Source: Lactococcus garvieae (lineage in GTDB: Bacteria; Bacillota; Bacilli; Lactobacillales; Streptococcaceae). Taken from it: a DNA stretch of 64,000 nucleotides. Made by a program: the position numbers and the translations under genes. The DNA lies in contig NZ_CP065691.1 of NCBI RefSeq assembly GCF_016027715.1, positions 248,001 to 312,000 of the forward strand. The letters are read 5' to 3'. How positions within the stretch are numbered: the stretch's first letter is position 1; every line of letters starts with the position of its first letter. The notes below the pieces were generated by a model. The model searched no databases and was not told the DNA's origin. It saw nothing but the letters and a program-made list of their open reading frames with translations. Shown in pieces: positions 1 to 7,824 of the stretch.

Positions 1-136
1 AGGCGAGATGAGTAAAAGATATGGTATGATTTATGTGGACAGAAAAAATGATGGAACAGGTTCGCTTGCACGGATGAAGAAAAAGTCGTATGACTGGTAC
101 AAGTCTGTTATTGAATCAAATGGAAATAATTTATAA
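1..136 (+). CDS. 6-phospho-beta-glucosidase (GH1), C-terminal end only
   Basis: Reading from base 2, the frame gives 44 codons ending at TAA 134-136. The residues include KRYGMIYVDRKNDGTGSLAR followed by KKKSYDWYKSVIESNG, the characteristic C-terminus of family-1 glycosidases that split phosphorylated beta-glucosides imported by the PTS. The catalytic part lies outside the window, so aryl- versus cellobiose-type specificity cannot be judged. A hairpin terminator follows directly. Confidence 0.85.
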   Translation, partial: GEMSKRYGMIYVDRKNDGTGSLARMKKKSYDWYKSVIESNGNNL

Positions 137-142
137 AATAAT

Positions 143-168
143 AAGGCAGTGATCGCTTGCCTTTTTTT
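143..168 (+). terminator. Terminator after the GH1 gene
   Basis: Stem AAGGCA (143-148) pairs with TGCCTT (158-163), followed by a T run to 168. It ends only about a dozen bases before the gluconokinase start, so that gene either depends on read-through or on a promoter I cannot see. Confidence 0.7.
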
Positions 169-180
169 GAAAGGAAATAC

Positions 181-1680
181 ATGGATTACTTAGTAGGGAT
201 AGATTTAGGTACTACTGCGACAAAAGCAGTTCTCTATAATCAATCAGGAATTAAGATTGCCACAAGTTCTCAAGCCTATCCACTTTACCGCGATGCAAAA
301 GGTATGGCAGAAGAAGATTTAGATGAGATATTTTCAGCTATGGTTAGAGTTGTAAAAAAAGTAACGGGCCGATTAAAAGAAGGAGAATCTATTTTAGCAT
401 GTTCCTTTAGCACACAAATGCATGCATTAATAGCCTTTAATCAAGAATGGCAACCTTTGACTCGTGTATTAACGTGGGCTGACACTAGAGCTGAAAAATA
501 TAGTAATTCTTTAAAAATTAGAGACTCTTCAAATGATCTTTATCAAAAAACAGGAACACCTTTACATCCCATGTCACCTCTCGCCAAAATGTTATGGCTC
601 AAGAATGAAAGAGAGGAACTTTTCAAGAATGCCGCACATTTCATGGACTTAAAAGGAGCAATCTTCCAGCGTATTTTTCAAAGCAATACGATTGATTTGT
701 CAGTTGCTACAGGTACAGGTCTTTTTAATAATCAAGATATGGCATGGGATCGTGATATTTTAAACCTAGCAGGCGTTTCAGAAGCGCAACTTCCCAAAGT
801 TGTATCGCCTTATACAATAGAAAAAAATTTACCAGAAAAATGGATAAGAGAAATGGGCCTATCTCCGCACACAGTTTTTGTATATGGAGCTGGCGATGGG
901 CCAATGTCAAACCTTGGCCTAGGGGCAATTAAAAAAGGTGAAATAGCAATTACAGTGGGAACTTCAGGTGCACTTCGAATAATAAGTGATGCTCCTCAAC
1001 CAGATCGCTCAGCAAGAACTTTTAGCTATGCGCTTGACGAAGAGCATTGGGTAAACGGAGGAGCAGTAAACTCAGGTGGTGATGTTTTTCGTTGGCTAAA
1101 AGACAACTTATTTGAAACCTCACATGACTTTGCGACAATTACAGAGTTAGCAAGATTGGTGCCACCAGGTTCAGACGGACTAATCTTTCATCCTTATCTA
1201 GGTGGTGAACGGGCGCCTCTATGGAATGCAGCAGCTAGAGCTTCCTTTTTTGGGCTTAACTATAGTCATACGATAAGTCATATGTCGCGTGCAGTTCTAG
1301 AAGGAATTTCCTTTAACTTGCGTATGTTAGAAGAGACCCTCACAGAAAATTTAGATTTTATCACAAGAATCAAAGTGACAGGCGGTTTTTCTCAGTCGGA
1401 ACTTTGGTTGCAAATTCTGGCAGATATTTTTGAATTACCTATAACGGTTCAAAAAGATCATGAGGCAGGATGCTTTGCGGCTTGTATTATGGCGCAGAAA
1501 GCTTTAGGGATTATTGATAATATTGACACCGTAGCAGGTGAAATGTCGGAAATAACTTATAAACCTAACTCAGAAAATTTCAAATACTACCGCGCTTTGT
1601 ATCCTCTGTTCAAAAACTTAACAGAGCAATTTACAAAGAGTTATTCTGAAATCTCTAAGTATCAACAAGAGTTCGCATAA
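181..1680 (+). CDS. gntK: Gluconokinase, FGGY family
   Basis: Phosphorylates D-gluconate to 6-phosphogluconate in the cytoplasm, feeding the pentose phosphate route. The N-terminus carries the ATP-binding motif GIDLGTTATKAVLY; the block THWADTRA-like LTWADTRAEKY and TGTPLHPMSPLAK is typical of gluconate kinases; a C-terminal FGGY lobe contains VTGGFSQSELWLQILAD. Length (499 aa) is normal. I start at ATG 181 rather than the in-frame codon at 157 because AAAGGAAA sits just upstream of 181 and the family begins at this point. It follows the GH1 gene with a terminator between. No gluconate permease or GntR regulator is visible next to it. Another FGGY sugar kinase is possible but less likely. Confidence 0.85.
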   Translation: MDYLVGIDLGTTATKAVLYNQSGIKIATSSQAYPLYRDAKGMAEEDLDEIFSAMVRVVKKVTGRLKEGESILACSFSTQMHALIAFNQEWQPLTRVLTWADTRAEKYSNSLKIRDSSNDLYQKTGTPLHPMSPLAKMLWLKNEREELFKNAAHFMDLKGAIFQRIFQSNTIDLSVATGTGLFNNQDMAWDRDILNLAGVSEAQLPKVVSPYTIEKNLPEKWIREMGLSPHTVFVYGAGDGPMSNLGLGAIKKGEIAITVGTSGALRIISDAPQPDRSARTFSYALDEEHWVNGGAVNSGGDVFRWLKDNLFETSHDFATITELARLVPPGSDGLIFHPYLGGERAPLWNAAARASFFGLNYSHTISHMSRAVLEGISFNLRMLEETLTENLDFITRIKVTGGFSQSELWLQILADIFELPITVQKDHEAGCFAACIMAQKALGIIDNIDTVAGEMSEITYKPNSENFKYYRALYPLFKNLTEQFTKSYSEISKYQQEFA

Positions 1681-1719
1681 GCTTCATAAAGCTTGTGCAA
1701 GTATGGGAGAGAAATAGTG

Positions 1720-1725
1720 TATAAT
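1720..1725 (+). promoter_or_regulatory. -10 element of arsC-like gene
   Basis: TATAAT at 1720-1725, 28 nt before the start; no convincing -35 at normal spacing. Confidence 0.5.
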
Positions 1726-1752
1726 ATGTAAAAATAGTTTAGGAGAGTTACC

Positions 1753-2145
1753 ATGTTTAAAATCGCCTTTATCTGTGTGCATAACTCCTGTCGTTCACAA
1801 ATAGCAGAAGCTCTGGGAAAAAAACTGGTTGGGGACAAGTTTGAGTTTTATTCTGCAGGTACTGAGACCAAACCACACATTAATCAAGATGCTGTCCGCT
1901 TGATGAAAGAAATCTATGACATAGACATGGAAAAAACACAAGCTTCTAAGCTCTTACAAGATATCCCACATGTAGATCTTGTAATTACTATGGGATGTAA
2001 CGTGGACTGTCCTTATCTGCCTTGCAAGTATAGGGAAGATTGGGGCTTAGAAGATCCTACTGGGCAAAGTGATGCAGTCTTTAAAGAAACAATCAAGCAG
2101 ATTGAGACTAAAGTGCTTGCTTTAAGAACGCGAGACTTTGGTTAA
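1753..2145 (+). CDS. arsC: Arsenate reductase, thioredoxin-coupled ArsC type
   Basis: Low-molecular-weight phosphatase fold protein of 130 aa. The P-loop C8-x5-R14 (CVHNSCR) starts the protein, and cysteines 82, 86 and 91 (MGCNVDCPYLPC) provide the redox relay known from the plasmid pI258 ArsC class; D101 in DPTG is the expected general acid. It would reduce arsenate to arsenite using thioredoxin. SD AGGAGAG precedes ATG 1753. It is a lone gene with its own promoter and terminator, with no arsB or arsR alongside, so arsenite export must be encoded elsewhere or the true role may be a protein phosphatase. Confidence 0.8.
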   Translation: MFKIAFICVHNSCRSQIAEALGKKLVGDKFEFYSAGTETKPHINQDAVRLMKEIYDIDMEKTQASKLLQDIPHVDLVITMGCNVDCPYLPCKYREDWGLEDPTGQSDAVFKETIKQIETKVLALRTRDFG

Positions 2146-2149
2146 TAAT

Positions 2150-2176
2150 AAAAAAGCACTGAAACAGTGCTTTTTT
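2150..2176. terminator. Bidirectional terminator between arsC and pepQ
   Basis: Twelve-bp stem AAAAAAGCACTG / CAGTGCTTTTTT with a 3-nt loop; T runs on both strands serve the two convergent genes. Confidence 0.9.
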
Positions 2177-2190
2177 ATTTAAAGATAACC

Positions 2191-3276
2191 TTAGAAAATC
2201 ATCAGTTCTTTATTTGTTTTAGTTAAAGGTTCGCAGCCAGTTTCAGTAACATAGAGACAGTCCTCGATACGTACTCCAACTTTACCAGGAATGTAAATAC
2301 CAGGTTCATCTGAGAAGCACATGCCTTCTTCGATAATAATATCTTCCGATCCACCAATTGATGGGAACTCATGCACATCCATACCGATACCATGTCCTAG
2401 TCGGTGGACAAAGTATTCGCCATAACCAGCTTTAGTAATCACATCACGAGCTACTTTGTCAACTTCGAGAGCAGAGACTCCAGGTTTTACGAAGTCCATC
2501 GCAGCCATTTGTGCTTCAAGTACGATTTTATGAATATCAGCATCAAAATCAGAAGGCTTACCGATTGAGATTGTACGTGTGGCATCCGAAGCATAACCAT
2601 TTTTCATAACGCCAAGGTCGAAAAGCAAGAGCTTGTTGTCTTGGATTTTGACATCTTCTGGCATACCATGTGGGTTAGCCGCGCGTGCGCCTGAGAGAAC
2701 TATTGTTTCAAAACTCATTTGTGGCACGCCCATGCGTTTCATTTCGTATTCAATTTTGGCTACGACGTCAGTTTCAGTACGACCTGAATTTGCGTATTCA
2801 AAACCAATTTCGAAACATTTATCTGCATAATCACCAGAGATTTTCATTTTTTCAATTTCGTCAGCAGATTTGATCAAACGCATACGTTCAACCAAAGGTG
2901 TCAAGTTGACAAATTCCACACCAGAAAATTGTGATTTAAGTCCTTCAGTTTTTGATAAAGGGATATCAGAAAATTCAACCGCGATTTTTTTAATGCTTTT
3001 AGATCCTAAGTGTTCTTTAACAACTACCCAAGGATTTTGTGAATCTTCATAGCCAAAAATATCAAAACCAGTTGTGTTTTCTTTAGCTTTTTCCACTTCC
3101 AATGCCGGTGTAAAAAGAGAAGGGGCTTTGTCAGGGAAAACCATCAAACCTGCAATACGTTCATGCGGGTCAATGGCAAGACCTGTTAAATAATTCAAGG
3201 TCGTAGGATTAGTAATGAAGGTCATGTCGACTTCATTTTCGTTCAGAAAATTAGAGATACGTTCGAGTTTGCTCAT
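2191..3276 (-). CDS. pepQ: Xaa-Pro dipeptidase (prolidase)
   Basis: Cytoplasmic metallopeptidase of family M24 that splits Xaa-Pro dipeptides, the last step of casein/peptide use in lactic acid bacteria. The C-terminal pita-bread domain shows the metal ligands in order: [53 protein letters not shown] start at the ATG complementary to 3274-3276 (361 aa), which has AAAGGTGGA in front; the longer upstream frame runs through the promoter region. It is divergent from ccpA, as is usual in lactococci and streptococci, so the cre site at 3372-3385 may control both. Confidence 0.95.
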   Translation of the reverse strand: MSKLERISNFLNENEVDMTFITNPTTLNYLTGLAIDPHERIAGLMVFPDKAPSLFTPALEVEKAKENTTGFDIFGYEDSQNPWVVVKEHLGSKSIKKIAVEFSDIPLSKTEGLKSQFSGVEFVNLTPLVERMRLIKSADEIEKMKISGDYADKCFEIGFEYANSGRTETDVVAKIEYEMKRMGVPQMSFETIVLSGARAANPHGMPEDVKIQDNKLLLFDLGVMKNGYASDATRTISIGKPSDFDADIHKIVLEAQMAAMDFVKPGVSALEVDKVARDVITKAGYGEYFVHRLGHGIGMDVHEFPSIGGSEDIIIEEGMCFSDEPGIYIPGKVGVRIEDCLYVTETGCEPLTKTNKELMIF

Positions 3277-3306
3277 AGTATCCACCTTTCTATAATTATT
3301 ATCTCT

Positions 3307-3312
3307 ATTGTA
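3307..3312 (-). promoter_or_regulatory. Probable -10 of pepQ
   Basis: Reverse-strand TACAAT at 3312-3307, about 30 nt before the pepQ start; the -35 is weak. Confidence 0.45.
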
Positions 3313-3370
3313 CGCTAAATTCTGAAAAAAATCATGCTTTAAAATATGCACAATATGTTACCAATAATTA

Positions 3371-3399
3371 TTGAAACGGTTTTCAAAAAGTGATATAAT
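3371..3399 (+). promoter_or_regulatory. ccpA promoter with overlapping cre site
   Basis: -35 TTGAAA (3371-3376), 17-bp spacer, extended -10 TGATATAAT (3391-3399). A cre element TGAAACGGTTTTCA (3372-3385) matches the consensus TGWNANCGNTNWCA at 13 of 14 positions and covers the -35, implying autorepression by CcpA. Confidence 0.85.
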
Positions 3400-3477
3400 T
3401 AAATTTGGAAAAACTTTTCATAAACATTAAAAAATATATAAAAAGATAAACACTATTAAATTCGAGGTTTTAAGAGA

Positions 3478-4473
3478 ATGGAAGAATCAACAACAACAAT
3501 TTATGACGTTGCTCGAGTTGCTGGCGTGTCAATGGCTACCGTAAGTCGTGTAGTTAATGGTAATGCTAACGTCAAAGAGAAAACACGTCAAAAGGTCTTA
3601 GATGCAATCGAGGAGTTAGACTACCGTCCTAACGCTGTTGCACGTGGCCTTGCAAGCAAGCGCACAACGACAGTTGGGGTTGTTCTCCCAACCATAACAT
3701 CGCCATACTTTGCAGAGATTGCACGCGGTATTGATGATATTGCATCAATGTATCAATACAATGTTATCCTTGCAAACAGTGACGGAGAAGAAGAAAAAGA
3801 ACTTAAAGTTATCGAAAGCCTTTTTTCTAAACAAGTTGACGGTATTGTTTACATGGGAAGCTTTATGTCTGAAAAAGTACGTAAGCAACTCAAATCAACA
3901 CGTACACCTATTGTTCTTGCGGGAATGATTGATGTTGATAAACAGATGTCATCTGTAAATATTGATTATCATCTTGCTGCGCACCAAACAACTTCAAAAT
4001 TAGCTCAAAACAATAAACGTATTGCTTTTATTTCTGGCTCTTTAGAAGAAGTGGAAAATACAGAGCGCATGGTAGGTTACCAAGAAGCTCTTAATGAGGC
4101 TGGTGTTGAGTTTGATGAGTCTCTTGTTTTTGAAGGCAACTACAGCTTTGAAAATGGAGTAGCATTAGCTGAACAAATGTTAGCTAAAAAAATTGATGCA
4201 GCTATTGTTTCTTATGATACTGTAGCAATTGGTTTGCTTAATGCACTGTTGTCTAAAGGAGTGAAAGTTCCTGAAGACTTTGAGATTATTGCGGGTTCAA
4301 ACAGTCCAATCACGGCATATACATATCCAGGATTGACTTCTGTTAATCAACCTTTATATGACTTAGGAGCTGTTTCGATGCGTTTATTGACAAAATTAAT
4401 GCATAAAGAAGATGTTGAAGAAAACCAACTTATTCTTGCTCACCAAATCATTAATCGTGGGTCTACAAAATAA
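3478..4473 (+). CDS. ccpA: Catabolite control protein A
   Basis: LacI/GalR-family master regulator of carbon catabolite control; binds cre sites together with HPr-Ser-P. The N-terminal helix-turn-helix YDVARVAGVSMATVSRVVNG (residues about 9-28) and hinge RPNAVARGLASKRTTTVGVV are followed by a periplasmic-binding-protein-like domain (about 60-330). 331 aa is the normal length. The start ATG 3478 has GAGG 12 nt upstream; the leader is about 70 nt. Divergent from pepQ, with a cre over its own promoter. Cre-like sites elsewhere in this window (mup operon, pepV, PTS at 61 kb) are likely targets. Confidence 0.97.
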   Translation: MEESTTTIYDVARVAGVSMATVSRVVNGNANVKEKTRQKVLDAIEELDYRPNAVARGLASKRTTTVGVVLPTITSPYFAEIARGIDDIASMYQYNVILANSDGEEEKELKVIESLFSKQVDGIVYMGSFMSEKVRKQLKSTRTPIVLAGMIDVDKQMSSVNIDYHLAAHQTTSKLAQNNKRIAFISGSLEEVENTERMVGYQEALNEAGVEFDESLVFEGNYSFENGVALAEQMLAKKIDAAIVSYDTVAIGLLNALLSKGVKVPEDFEIIAGSNSPITAYTYPGLTSVNQPLYDLGAVSMRLLTKLMHKEDVEENQLILAHQIINRGSTK

Positions 4474-4485
4474 TAGTCTATAATT

Positions 4486-4518
4486 AGCATAGGTATGAGC
4501 TTTTAACCTGTGCTTTTT
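4486..4518 (+). terminator. ccpA terminator
   Basis: AGCATAGGT (4486-4494) pairs with ACCTGTGCT (4506-4514, one G-U), then five T. Confidence 0.75.
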
Positions 4519-4560
4519 GTATCGCCTATTCTTTATCTATGAGAAACTGATGAGATAGGG

Positions 4561-4589
4561 TTGACTTTGAAGCGAAAGCATGGTATTAT
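4561..4589 (+). promoter_or_regulatory. cspX promoter and long leader
   Basis: TTGACT (4561-4566), 17 bp, extended -10 TGGTATTAT (4581-4589). The predicted leader of about 80 nt before ATG 4677 fits the long untranslated regions through which cold-shock genes are controlled after transcription. Confidence 0.8.
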
Positions 4590-4676
4590 TAAGAGGTAAA
4601 TTTAGTCTAAGTTATATATTTTATATGTTTTCTTTCACACCATGATTTACAAATTTGACGAAAGGAAATATATACT

Positions 4677-4877
4677 ATGACAAAAGGAACTGTAAAATGG
4701 TTTAACGACTCTAAAGGTTTTGGCTTCATCACTGCTGAAGATGGTACTGATGTGTTTGCACACTTCACACAAATTCAAAGCGATGGCTTCAGAAAACTTG
4801 AAGAAGGCGAAAAAGTTACATTTGATATTGAACAAGGTCAACGTGGCCCTCAAGCATCAAACATTACTAAAGCATAA
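4677..4877 (+). CDS. Cold-shock protein, CspA family
   Basis: A 66-residue single OB-fold protein that binds single-stranded RNA/DNA and melts mRNA structure in the cold. RNP1-like KGFGFIT (residues 13-19) and RNP2-like VFAHF (about 26-30) are intact. SD AAAGGAAA lies 8-9 nt before the start. Monocistronic with strong promoter, long leader and terminator. Lactococci carry several csp paralogues, so I do not assign a letter. Confidence 0.95.
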   Translation: MTKGTVKWFNDSKGFGFITAEDGTDVFAHFTQIQSDGFRKLEEGEKVTFDIEQGQRGPQASNITKA

Positions 4878-4883
4878 TTAATA

Positions 4884-4907
4884 AGCACTCTTGGGAGTGC
4901 TTTTTTT
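4884..4907 (+). terminator. csp terminator
   Basis: AGCACTC / GAGTGCT with a TTGG loop and seven T. Confidence 0.9.
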
Positions 4908-4945
4908 GTTATTCTCAGCCCAAATTAGGATATTAACAAAAAGTG

Positions 4946-4954
4946 TGTTACAAT
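4946..4954 (+). promoter_or_regulatory. Extended -10 for the initiator tRNA
   Basis: TGTTACAAT, about 97 nt upstream of the mature tRNA; -35 not clear. Confidence 0.5.
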
Positions 4955-5051
4955 AAGTACACCATTTGGATACATCCATAATGGAAGATCTAGTTGTCTA
5001 AGTTATAGCGTGATTTAGGCAGAATAGTTCAATTTCTTCCATTTTTATTAT

Positions 5052-5125
<74 letters not shown>

Positions 5126-5134
5126 TATGCATAG

Positions 5135-5162
5135 AAATCCCTGAATTATCGGGGATTTTTTT
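5135..5162 (+). terminator. tRNA-fMet terminator
   Basis: AAATCCC (5135-5141) and GGGATTT (5152-5158), then T run. Confidence 0.8.
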
Positions 5163-5201
5163 ATTTTAAGATAAAAGGAATATACTTTATCAGGATTCTA
5201 T

Positions 5202-5237
5202 TTGGTGAGCTTAGTAATATATGCTAAACTTAAAAGT
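5202..5237 (+). promoter_or_regulatory. aroD promoter, leaderless type
   Basis: TTGGTG (5202-5207), 17 bp, extended -10 TGCTAAACT (5222-5230), then only 7 nt to ATG 5238. No Shine-Dalgarno sequence. Confidence 0.65.
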
Positions 5238-5927
5238 ATGAGGAAAACGAAAATTATAGTACCCGTTCTTCCGTCAAATATAGCGGAAGTGCAACAGTTG
5301 GATGTTAAAAAATACAGTAACGCCGATATTATCGAGTGGCGTGCTGATTTTTTAGAAAATGAAGCAGCAATTCTAGAAGCTGCGCCGCTAATGTTTGAAA
5401 AATTCAAAGACTTCTCCATACTTTTTACTGTGCGTACCGCTCATGAAGGTGGAAATTTATCCATTTCAAAAAAAGATTATGTGAAACTTTTACGCACCAT
5501 CTCGAAATTTGATCCAGACTATATTGATCTTGAGTATTTTTCTTATCGTAAAGCTTTGCCTCAGCTTCTGGATATTAAGGAAAAAATCGTTCTGTCTTAC
5601 CATAACTTTTTTGAATTTCCGACAGATTTGACAGCACGGATGATGAAAATGCAAAAGGAAGAAACAGGATTTGTTAAAGTTGCTATCATGGCTCAACGCG
5701 AATGTGATGTTCTCGATTTACTACAAATTACACGTGATTTTACTATGGAATATGGGCATAAATTTATTGGTATCGCGATGGGTGAGTTAGGAAAAATTAC
5801 ACGCGTTGCGGGAGGTTTGACGGGTTCGGTCTGGACTTTTGCGGCGCTAGAAGATAATGCTCAGAGTGCTCCAGGCCAAATAACTTTGCCTAAAATGGTA
5901 GAGGTTCTTGATGCCTTAGAGGGTTAA
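5238..5927 (+). CDS. aroD: 3-dehydroquinate dehydratase, type I
   Basis: Third step of the shikimate pathway: 3-dehydroquinate to 3-dehydroshikimate through a Schiff base. From ATG 5238 the protein is 229 aa; the catalytic His is H122 in LSYHNF and the Schiff-base Lys K148 in FVKVAIM; EWRADFLE (about 33-40) and the C-terminal GSVWTFAAL are family blocks. The in-frame codon at 5202 lies inside the -35 element, so 5238 is preferred and the mRNA would be leaderless. It is not next to other aro genes. Confidence 0.93.
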   Translation: MRKTKIIVPVLPSNIAEVQQLDVKKYSNADIIEWRADFLENEAAILEAAPLMFEKFKDFSILFTVRTAHEGGNLSISKKDYVKLLRTISKFDPDYIDLEYFSYRKALPQLLDIKEKIVLSYHNFFEFPTDLTARMMKMQKEETGFVKVAIMAQRECDVLDLLQITRDFTMEYGHKFIGIAMGELGKITRVAGGLTGSVWTFAALEDNAQSAPGQITLPKMVEVLDALEG

Positions 5928-6000
5928 TATTCGTCTTTTCCACATATTTAGACGATAAAATCCTAATACTTAAGAAAATCCCAACAAAAATTCTCCAAAA

Positions 6001-6009
6001 TGGTATAAT
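6001..6009 (+). promoter_or_regulatory. purB extended -10
   Basis: TGGTATAAT at 6001-6009; SD GGAGG at 6030-6034 follows. I see no PurR box. Confidence 0.6.
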
Positions 6010-6038
6010 TTATAGTAAGTTAGAAATTTGGAGGAACT

Positions 6039-7334
6039 ATGGTTATCAATCGTTACAGTCGCCCTGAAATGGCGGCAATCTGGTCGGACGAAAACAAGTA
6101 TAAAGCTTGGCTTGAAGTCGAAATTCTTGCGGATGAAGCTTGGGCAGAACTAGGAGAAATCCCTGTTGAAGATGTCAAGAAAATTCGTGAAAATGCGAGT
6201 TTCGATGTCGAACGCATCTTGGAAATCGAAAAAGAAACACGCCATGATGTTGTTGCCTTTACACGAGCTGTATCGGAAACACTCGGAGAAGAAAGCAAGT
6301 GGGTTCACTATGGTTTGACTTCCACAGATGTCGTTGATACAGCCTACGGATATCTTTACAAACAAGCGAATGATATTATTCGTCGTGACTTGGCGAACTT
6401 TTTGGAGATTATTGCTGATAAGGCACGTGAGCACAAATACACTGTCTGTATGGGTCGCACGCATGGAGTACACGCAGAACCCACAACTTTTGGTCTCAAA
6501 TTAGCGACTTGGTATTCTGAGATGAAACGTAATATTGAACGTTTTGAGCACGCAGCTAAAGCTGTAGAGGCTGGTAAAATTTCAGGTGCAGTGGGTACAT
6601 TTGCTAACATTCCACCATTTGTTGAAGAATATGTGTGTGGTAAACTGGGTATTCGTCCACAAGAAATTTCAACGCAGGTTCTTCCACGTGATTTGCATGC
6701 GGAATATTTCAGTGCGTTAGCTCTTATCGCCACATCGATTGAACGTATGGCAACAGAGATTCGTGGTTTGCAAAAATCTGAACAACGTGAAGTTGAAGAA
6801 TTCTTCGCTAAAGGTCAAAAAGGTAGTTCAGCAATGCCACATAAGCGTAACCCTATTGGTTCAGAAAACATGTCTGGACTTGCACGTGTTATTCGTGGGC
6901 ATGTGGTTACAGCTATGGAAGATGTCGTTTTATGGCATGAGCGTGATATTTCCCACAGCTCAGCTGAGCGTATCATCACACCAGATACAACGGAGCTCAT
7001 CAATTACATGTTGAACCGTTTTGGCAATATCGTGAAAAATCTGACCGTCTTTCCAGAAAACATGAAACGCAATATGGATGCGACTTTCGGATTGATTTAT
7101 AGCCAGCACGTTATGCTCATGTTGATTGAAAAAGGAATGACACGTGAAGAGGCTTACGACTTAGTTCAACCTTTGACAGCACAATCATGGGATGAGCAAA
7201 TCATGTTCCGTCCCCTTGTAGAAAACAATGAGAAAATACGTGAAAAACTCACTGATGCAGATATCGATGCTGCTTTTGATTATAACTATCACTTGTCACG
7301 TGTGGATGTGATTTTTGATCGTTTAGGATTATAA
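6039..7334 (+). CDS. purB: Adenylosuccinate lyase
   Basis: Cleaves SAICAR to AICAR and adenylosuccinate to AMP plus fumarate. The fumarase/aspartase superfamily signature is plain: [20 protein letters not shown] (near residue 262-281), with [13 protein letters not shown] and [15 protein letters not shown] as the other active-site regions. 431 aa is the usual length. SD GGAGG is 5 nt before ATG 6039. Single gene with its own promoter and terminator, away from the purine operon. Confidence 0.97.
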   Translation: MVINRYSRPEMAAIWSDENKYKAWLEVEILADEAWAELGEIPVEDVKKIRENASFDVERILEIEKETRHDVVAFTRAVSETLGEESKWVHYGLTSTDVVDTAYGYLYKQANDIIRRDLANFLEIIADKAREHKYTVCMGRTHGVHAEPTTFGLKLATWYSEMKRNIERFEHAAKAVEAGKISGAVGTFANIPPFVEEYVCGKLGIRPQEISTQVLPRDLHAEYFSALALIATSIERMATEIRGLQKSEQREVEEFFAKGQKGSSAMPHKRNPIGSENMSGLARVIRGHVVTAMEDVVLWHERDISHSSAERIITPDTTELINYMLNRFGNIVKNLTVFPENMKRNMDATFGLIYSQHVMLMLIEKGMTREEAYDLVQPLTAQSWDEQIMFRPLVENNEKIREKLTDADIDAAFDYNYHLSRVDVIFDRLGL

Positions 7335-7343
7335 AAAGGAAAT

Positions 7344-7374
7344 GCTCTAAAACTTTTGTTTTAGTGCTTTTTTT
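7344..7374 (+). terminator. purB terminator
   Basis: GCTCTAAAAC / GTTTTAGTGC (one mismatch), loop TTTT, then T run. Confidence 0.85.
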
Positions 7375-7424
7375 GTACAAAAATTACAAAATATCCATTG
7401 TTTATATAAAATAACAATTCAGTA

Positions 7425-7472
7425 TTGACTAATATGTATAGCTTTGATAATATATTAGTATAAACTAATATA
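7425..7472 (+). promoter_or_regulatory. Promoter and operator of the cmtR-cadA pair
   Basis: TTGACT (7425-7430), 17 bp, TAATAT (7448-7453) preceded by TGA. A 9-bp-arm inverted repeat TATATTAGT / ACTAATATA (7451-7459, 7464-7472) overlaps the -10 and start point; the half-site ACTAATAT recurs over the -35 (7428-7435). This is the expected placing for an ArsR-family repressor. Confidence 0.8.
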
Positions 7473-7488
7473 AAGAGAAGAATAAATT

Positions 7489-7812
7489 ATGAATCTTACA
7501 GAAAAACGTCAAAAAGTGATTCACGCCTTATCCAATACCACACGACTTCTCGTTCTAGAAGCACTGAGAGATAAGGAAATGACCGTAACGGAGCTCTTAG
7601 AACAAACCAAATCGGGACAGTCTAACCTTTCACAACATCTCTCGTGTTTGAGAGACTGTGGATTAATCACAAGTCGTAAGGAAGGAAAGTATATTTACTA
7701 TTCTTTAACGACTCCTGAACTGAATCATCTATTAGAAGTCATTGATGCTACTGTAGAATCAATGCACTGGTCACCAACAGAAGATATCCATTGTGATACA
7801 TTTATAAATTAA
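7489..7812 (+). CDS. ArsR/SmtB-family metal-sensing repressor, CmtR-like
   Basis: 107 aa winged-helix repressor that should release DNA on binding a soft metal such as Cd(II) or Pb(II). In the recognition helix it has C53-LRD-C57 (LSCLRDCGLI) and a third cysteine at 102 near the C-terminus. That set matches the metal site known in mycobacterial CmtR (C57, C61, C102) rather than the ELCVCDL motif of staphylococcal CadC. It is the first gene of a two-gene operon, 12 nt before the P-type ATPase start, behind a promoter with an inverted repeat. Confidence 0.88.
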   Translation: MNLTEKRQKVIHALSNTTRLLVLEALRDKEMTVTELLEQTKSGQSNLSQHLSCLRDCGLITSRKEGKYIYYSLTTPELNHLLEVIDATVESMHWSPTEDIHCDTFIN

Positions 7813-7824
7813 AAGGAGTTTTAT

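Noticed and set aside
6150-6733. Reverse-strand ORFs across purB (107 and 125 aa)
   Set aside because: They lie wholly inside purB, have no SD or promoter and their codon use is a shadow of the conserved gene.
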